From: Dialister histaminiformans
GTDB taxonomy: Bacteria; Bacillota; Negativicutes; Veillonellales; Dialisteraceae
DNA length: 38,445 bases
Assembly: GCF_900103425.1 (NCBI RefSeq)
Contig: NZ_FMXA01000016.1
Span: 1 to 38,445 of the forward strand
Direction: 5' to 3'
Numbering within the stretch: the first letter of the stretch is position 1; every line of letters starts with the position of its first letter. Positions 34,167 to 38,445 of the stretch are shown here, in pieces. Made by a program: the position numbers and the translations under genes. The notes under the pieces are model-generated. The model had not been told where the DNA came from, ran no database searches, and saw only the letters and a program-made list of their open reading frames with translations.

Positions 34167-34679
34167 GCGAATCTCAAAAAAATCATACGTTCAGATAACA
34201 GACTGGAAATCTTTCCGCCTTCCTTTACTCAACACAGAGAAATCAACTATTCACCCTCTGGTCCGCAAATGATCTCCTTTCTCTCCAGAAAGGGGGGCAT
34301 TTAATAATTTTTCCTATGTTGCAACATACAGTATTCTACTTGTCCCCACCAGCTTTTGCATTCTTAGCTTGTATAAGAGAACATTCCGCTTCGCCCGTGA
34401 TTGATGATAATTCTAAAATTGCAGAACCATACGTTTAGGCCTACATCCCTGAATACATATTTCCACATGCAAAAAGCAGAAAGAATCTCAGATAATTGGG
34501 ATTCTTTCTGCTTTTTATTTTATATGAAGAGATTATATGGGATATCTATCTGCAGATTAAAGTTTGCGACCTTTCAGTTTCCAGGCTGATACCTGCAGAA
34601 AATCCTTCTGAATTTCGTGTCCGAGGGAGATTCTTCTGCGTGTTTGCAAATTCCCTCAAACCTGTCTTTTCAGCTCATC
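34167..34679. repeat. Intergenic array E: degenerate hairpin repeats and a terminator (no gene)
   Basis: 34190-34238 looks like a decayed CAGAC-type copy. ACACAGAGAAATCAACTAT (34232-34250) repeats 28741-28759. CCTTTCTCTCCAGAAAGG (34276-34293) is identical to 5586-5603. AGAGAACATTCCGCTTCGCC (34377-34396) resembles the sequence near 25430. The hairpin 34471-34516 follows. No gene is visible. Confidence 0.65.
34471..34516. terminator. Terminator-like hairpin downstream of ileS
   Basis: Seventeen-base perfect arms AAAAAGCAGAAAGAATC (34471-34487) and complement (34500-34516). On the minus strand it is the first terminator past the ileS stop, about 165 bases downstream. Confidence 0.75.
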
Positions 34680-37520
34680 TTATTTTTCTTCATCAAGAAC
34701 GCGGGCGCAGCGTGCGCATACATCCGGATGATCCGGGTTGGATCCTACAGAGTCCAGATGCTTCCAGCAGCGTTCGCACTTCTGTCTGGTGCTCGGTGCT
34801 ACGGATACGCGTACACCATCTTCATTAGTCAGTGCATCCGCCGGTGCCGCAGAGGTATCATTGACCAGTTCCACGTTGGAAACGATGAAGAAGTCAGAGA
34901 GGAAGTCTCCCATAGCCTTCAGGGTTTCATATGCGTCGCCTTCTGCGTAGATGGTTACATCTGCATCGAGCGGGTGGCCAATAATCTTAGCAGCACGGGC
35001 ATTTTCCAGTGCCTTCATGACATCGCTGCGGAGAGCCAGTCTTGCGCTCCACTTTTCATCCAGTGCGCTGTCCAGGTACTGCGGCTTCATAGCCGGCCAG
35101 TCTGCCAGATGCACGCTGGCTTCCTTGCCTTCTACCGCTGGCATAGCCTGCCATACTTCTTCTGCGGTGAAGCAGATGAATGGAGCCATGATGCGAACCA
35201 GGCTGTCCAGGATTTCATACATAGCGGTCTGTGCAGAGCGACGCAGTCTGGAATCCGCAGTTTCGGTATACAGACGATCCTTGAGGATGTCCAGATAGGT
35301 TGCGGACAGGTCTACAGTGCAGAAGTTGTGTACTGCGTGATACATAACATGGAACTGATACTGTTCACACGCATTGGAAACTTCTTCCTTCACCTGTTCC
35401 AGACGGAGCAGTGCCCAGCGGTCCAGTTCGTCCATTTCTGCATAAGGAACGGCATCGGTTGCCGGGTTGAAGTCAGCCAGATTGCCAAGGAGGTAGCGGA
35501 ATGTATTTCTGATCTTGCGATATACATCACTCATGCTCTTGATAATCTTATCGGACAGTCTTACGTCGCTCTGATATTCTACAGAGGAAATCCAGAGACG
35601 CATAACGTCAGCGCCGTACTTGTTGATAATGTCCTGCGGAGCTACAACGTTACCTACCGACTTACTCATCTTGCGGCCTTCGCCGTCCATAGTGAAACCA
35701 TGGGTCAGTACTGCCTTGTATGGAGCATGTCCGTTAACAGCTACAGAAGTGAGCAGGGAGCTGTGGAACCAGCCACGGTGCTGATCGGAGCCTTCCAGGT
35801 ACAGATCGCATGGATAGGCAGCACCCTTCCATTCTTCACGCGGATTCTTCAGCACGCCGTTCCAGGTAGAACCGGAATCGAACCATACGTCCATGATATC
35901 CTTTTCCTTGTGGAAATGATGGCCGCCGCAGTGCGGGCAGGTGAATCCTTCCGGAAGCAGTTCTTCTGCACTGTACTTCCACCATGCATCGGAACCTTCC
36001 TTTTCTACGATATCCACTACCTTCTGTGTGGTTTCATGGGTAATTACATACTTACCGCAGTCATCGCAGTAGAATGCAGGAATCGGAACACCCCAGGAAC
36101 GCTGACGGGAAATACACCAGTCCTGACGGTCACGAATCATATTATAAAGGCGGTCATGACCCCATGCCGGATAGAATGTGGTATCATCCACAGCCTTCAG
36201 AGCCTTGTCTCTGAAATCATTGATGGATGCAAACCACTGTTCTGTTGCGCGGTAAATAATCGGGTTCTTGCAGCGCCAGCAGTGTGCATACTGATGATGA
36301 ATGGACTTCTTGCCCAGAAGTCTGCCAGCATGAGCCAGGAGGGAAATAACCGGACCTTCTGCTTCCCAGATAGTCTTGCCGACAAGGCCCAAGCCTGCTT
36401 CTTCGGTCATACGGCCCTTTTCATCTACCGGGCAGAGAATTTCCTGCTTCAGCTTGCCTGCATTTTCATAAGACTTATATACTTCAAAGTCATCCACACC
36501 ATGGCCAGGAGCGGTATGTACGCAACCGGTACCTGCATCGAGAGTTACGTGGTTGCCTTCCAGTACATAGACTACGCGGTCTTCATACAGTGGATGCTGG
36601 AAAGACTTGAGATCCCATTCTGCGCCGAGCATTTCACGGCCTGCAAATTCATAATTTTCCACCTTGCAGTCTGCCAGAGCTGCCGGAGCCAGTTCCTTGT
36701 TCATCAGGTAGTATTCATCATTGTCCAGGTTATGAACCCATACATAGGTGAACTTCGGATTTACACTGATGAATTCGTTAGCCGGAATGGTCCATGGGGT
36801 AGTGGTCCAGATGACAGCAAAGAGCTTATCCTTCGGTACACCTTCCGGAGCCAGGTCACCTACATCCAGTGCAGGGAACTTAACGTAAATGGACGGAGAT
36901 TTTCTGTCCTTATATTCAATTTCTGCTTCTGCCAGTGCAGTTTCGCAGTGCGGGCACCAGTAAACAGCCTTCTTACCCTTGTAAATGTAGCCCTTGTCGG
37001 CCATAGCGCCAAATACTTCCAGCTGCTTGGCTTCCAGATGCGGATCGAAGGTTACATACGGATGTTCAAAGTCGCCGACAACGCCCATGCGGATGAAGTC
37101 TTCTCTCTGGATGTTGATCCATCTCTTAGCATAGGCAAGGCACTTTTCACGGAGCTGAAGTGGAGTCATGGTGGCTCTGTCTTCACCGGATTCCTTCAAT
37201 ACTGCATATTCAATCGGAAGGCCATGGGTATCCCAGCCCGGCACGTAATGAGCAGCATAGCCCTTCATGAACTTGTAGCGGACAATGATATCCTTCAGTG
37301 TCTTATTCAGCGCATGACCGATGTGAATCTTGCCGTTGGCATATGGCGGTCCATCATGCAGTACAAAAGCCGGAGCGCCGTCTTTTCTTCTCTTTTCCAG
37401 ACGCTGATGATACAGGTCCATATCCTTCCACATTTTTACAAAGCCTGGTTCTCTTTTCGGAAGATTGCCACGCATAGGGAAATCTGTTTCTGGCAAGTGC
37501 AGAGTCTTGCTGTAATCCAT
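34680..37520 (-). CDS. ileS: Isoleucyl-tRNA synthetase
   Basis: A 946-residue class I synthetase, normal for the bacterial type. It charges tRNA-Ile with isoleucine and edits valine. The HIGH motif is in DGPPYANGKIHIGHALNK (about residues 55-72), the editing domain follows (TTTPWTIPANEF, VHTAPGHGVDDF), and KMSKS appears in GRKMSKSVGN (about 600). The C-terminus holds a four-cysteine zinc finger CERCWKHLDS...VCARCARVL. AGGAGGAATAGATT precedes the ATG. Expression is controlled by the T-box leader upstream. A 1015-codon open frame on the other strand is a shadow of this gene. Confidence 0.98.
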   Translation of the reverse strand: MDYSKTLHLPETDFPMRGNLPKREPGFVKMWKDMDLYHQRLEKRRKDGAPAFVLHDGPPYANGKIHIGHALNKTLKDIIVRYKFMKGYAAHYVPGWDTHGLPIEYAVLKESGEDRATMTPLQLREKCLAYAKRWINIQREDFIRMGVVGDFEHPYVTFDPHLEAKQLEVFGAMADKGYIYKGKKAVYWCPHCETALAEAEIEYKDRKSPSIYVKFPALDVGDLAPEGVPKDKLFAVIWTTTPWTIPANEFISVNPKFTYVWVHNLDNDEYYLMNKELAPAALADCKVENYEFAGREMLGAEWDLKSFQHPLYEDRVVYVLEGNHVTLDAGTGCVHTAPGHGVDDFEVYKSYENAGKLKQEILCPVDEKGRMTEEAGLGLVGKTIWEAEGPVISLLAHAGRLLGKKSIHHQYAHCWRCKNPIIYRATEQWFASINDFRDKALKAVDDTTFYPAWGHDRLYNMIRDRQDWCISRQRSWGVPIPAFYCDDCGKYVITHETTQKVVDIVEKEGSDAWWKYSAEELLPEGFTCPHCGGHHFHKEKDIMDVWFDSGSTWNGVLKNPREEWKGAAYPCDLYLEGSDQHRGWFHSSLLTSVAVNGHAPYKAVLTHGFTMDGEGRKMSKSVGNVVAPQDIINKYGADVMRLWISSVEYQSDVRLSDKIIKSMSDVYRKIRNTFRYLLGNLADFNPATDAVPYAEMDELDRWALLRLEQVKEEVSNACEQYQFHVMYHAVHNFCTVDLSATYLDILKDRLYTETADSRLRRSAQTAMYEILDSLVRIMAPFICFTAEEVWQAMPAVEGKEASVHLADWPAMKPQYLDSALDEKWSARLALRSDVMKALENARAAKIIGHPLDADVTIYAEGDAYETLKAMGDFLSDFFIVSNVELVNDTSAAPADALTNEDGVRVSVAPSTRQKCERCWKHLDSVGSNPDHPDVCARCARVLDEEK

Positions 37521-37529
37521 AATCTATTC

Positions 37530-37755
37530 CTCCTGAAAACAAAAAATCCCGCCCCAATAAGGGGCGAGAATTTATCCCGTGGTACCACCCTAATGACCTT
37601 TCGGTCACTCGGTACAGTTAACGATGTCCCGGCAGGGCTTTTCTTCCCTGCAGCTCCAGAGTGATCTGGCTATATTCTGTCATACCCGCTTTCACCGTAC
37701 CGGGCTCGCTCTGATGACAGGTCATATATCCCGTCTCTATCTTCGCCTTTGAATT
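37530..37755 (-). promoter_or_regulatory. T-box riboswitch leader of ileS
   Basis: On the minus strand the T-box core AGGGTGGTACCACGGG occupies 37576-37591. It is followed by the terminator CGCCCC/GGGGCG (37550-37566) and a T run (37541-37546), the classic competing antiterminator and terminator. Upstream lie Stem I arms ATGACAG and CTGTCAT (37677-37683 and 37714-37720). Uncharged tRNA-Ile would bind and let transcription reach ileS. I could not place the specifier codon with confidence; the bases after Stem I read AATATAGCC. Confidence 0.92.
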
Positions 37756-37761
37756 TTCTAC

Positions 37762-37790
37762 ATAATACCCTTATCAAAGAGCATAGTCAA
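37762..37790 (-). promoter_or_regulatory. Promoter of the T-box-ileS transcript
   Basis: Minus strand: TTGACT (37785-37790), 17-base spacer, TATTAT (37762-37767), placing the transcript start near 37755, just before the T-box structure. Confidence 0.75.
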
Positions 37791-37820
37791 GTGAAATATA
37801 GAAAAACTGTGAAAATAAAG

Positions 37821-38125
37821 GATTATGTATTCTACGAATAGTCTCTTTATAAAAAAGACGAAGAGCAGCATATTACCGCTATTCCTATGGATTCACATAC
37901 AGCATTCTACTTTCCACCGTCATTCGTCGGTCCCCGTGACTGCAGACCAGTCCACCATGCATACAACTCAGGACGATGTGAAGGCTGTGCAGAAGCGTAC
38001 CTTCTGCAGGAGAAAAAAGATTCTGAATATTTGCAACCTTTCCTATATTCCAACATAGAGGAATCTACTTTCCACCAGCCGCCAACAAAGACCGGGCTGT
38101 CAATATTATTGAAATCAAAGATTTC
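37821..38125. repeat. Intergenic repeat array F (no gene)
   Basis: 37832-37900 resembles 28474-28533 (shared TATAAAAAAG and ATGGATTCACATA). CTTTCCACCGTCATTCGTCG (37910-37929) resembles 5562-5581. CAACATAGAGGAATCTACTT (38052-38071) resembles the segments at 28740 and 34231. These are pieces of the same repeat family as arrays A, D and E. No gene is visible. Confidence 0.6.
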
Positions 38126-38149
38126 ATAATTCTATGGACTTACAGCCAA

Positions 38150-38417
38150 TGACGACAAGCTATTAGTACCATAAAAGTGTAGTTGTTGGAGAATGATCAT
38201 CTTCATCAGCTGCACTTATTTATTTATAATTAGGGGAGTAATTGGTCTGACGAAAAGCCATTGGATTTCGCATCCGTACGACAAACTGTCAACCCGCCCC
38301 TTGTTATAAATATTCGATTAAGCAGGTTGGGATTTGCTCCCGTGTAACGAACTAAACTGAATGATAATAAGTGTGGCTGGAACAATTACTTTTATTTAAA
38401 TTATCAGGAGGTGCGCT
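38150..38417 (+). ncRNA. Left non-coding end of an IS110-family element (bridge RNA candidate)
   Basis: About 270 bases without an open frame precede the IS110 transposase start. They hold a long hairpin at 38177-38215 (GTGTAGTTG pairing with CAGCTGCAC with two G-U pairs, inner TGGAG/CTTCA), a possible enclosing pair AGGGG/CCCCTT (about 38232-38236 with 38297-38302) and a GGAT-ATCC hairpin (38263-38275). IS110-group elements encode their bridge RNA in this position. The RNA ends and its target- and donor-binding loops could not be defined. Confidence 0.4.
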
Positions 38418-38445
38418 ATGATTAGCGTAGGTATTGATGTCTCTA
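38418..38445 (+). CDS. IS110-family transposase, first nine codons only
   Basis: The window ends inside this gene. The start reads MISVGIDVS, the usual N-terminus of IS110/IS1111 transposases, whose first catalytic Asp of the RuvC-like DEDD domain lies in VGIDVS. AGGAGGTG lies before the ATG. Nothing more can be said about length or integrity. The long upstream non-coding stretch argues for the IS110 group over the IS1111 group, where the RNA lies downstream. Confidence 0.75.

Noticed and set aside
34617-37664. A 1015-codon open frame on the plus strand
   Set aside because: It lies antisense to ileS, whose motifs are certain. It has no ribosome site and its residues resemble no family; it reflects codon use of ileS.
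1-38445. tRNA and rRNA genes
   Set aside because: None was recognised on either strand by reading; a tRNAscan or Infernal run would settle it.

Overview
The window looks like a chromosomal segment of a diderm Firmicute of the class Negativicutes, most like Dialister or a close relative. This is an inference from gene content. Firmicute features (a T-box riboswitch on ileS, a YitT-family protein, strong AGGAGG ribosome binding sites) sit beside outer-membrane features (an O-antigen ligase, three phosphoethanolamine-transferase-like enzymes, a WaaY-like kinase, a GT8 LPS glycosyltransferase, a PagL-like lipid A deacylase and a small beta-barrel protein ending in Phe). No 16S rRNA gene is present to settle the species.

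Layout. 1-320 is the 3' end of an IS481/IS3-type transposase. 557-5343 holds housekeeping genes on the minus strand: rsmG, mnmG, a CPPC thioredoxin, ferritin and galU. 5977-23613 is a surface-glycan region, almost all minus strand. It has one phosphoethanolamine transferase (5977-7773), an orphan membrane half of the same family (7938-8813, plus strand), a truncated GT4 (9030-9602), and a likely nine-gene operon read from 21397 down to 10041: two phosphoethanolamine transferases, O-antigen ligase, GT4, GT2, GT4, a PIG-L deacetylase and two tandem YrbL-like proteins. A WaaY-like kinase and a GT8 follow at 21904-23613. 23851-25357 (plus) is yitT with a small secreted protein. 25587-27766 (minus) has an Eis-like acetyltransferase and a DUF2156 protein. 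27767-28440 is gene-free, AT-rich and carries a cluster of DnaA boxes: an oriC candidate. 29375-34166 has a GT2, an outer-membrane barrel, a PagL-like enzyme, a nitroreductase and rsmJ. 34680-37790 is ileS with its T-box leader. The window ends in the left part of an IS110-family element, including the non-coding region where a bridge RNA is expected, and the first nine codons of its transposase.

How the genes fit together. The glycosyltransferases, ligase, kinases, deacetylase and phosphoethanolamine transferases would build the lipopolysaccharide core or O-chain and decorate it with charged groups. galU supplies UDP-glucose, and the PagL-like protein would trim lipid A in the outer membrane.

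The least explained part is the non-coding DNA. At least six intergenic stretches (about 5.4-6.0, 9.7-10.0, 21.4-21.9, 28.4-29.3, 34.2-34.6 and 37.8-38.1 kb) are built from the same small hairpin modules. Flanks are conserved, while the stem arms differ between copies but stay complementary, and three of the arrays keep a common order. One module forms the last codons and the stop of a secreted-protein gene. I regard this dispersed multi-hairpin repeat family and the DnaA-box cluster as the best candidates for something undescribed.
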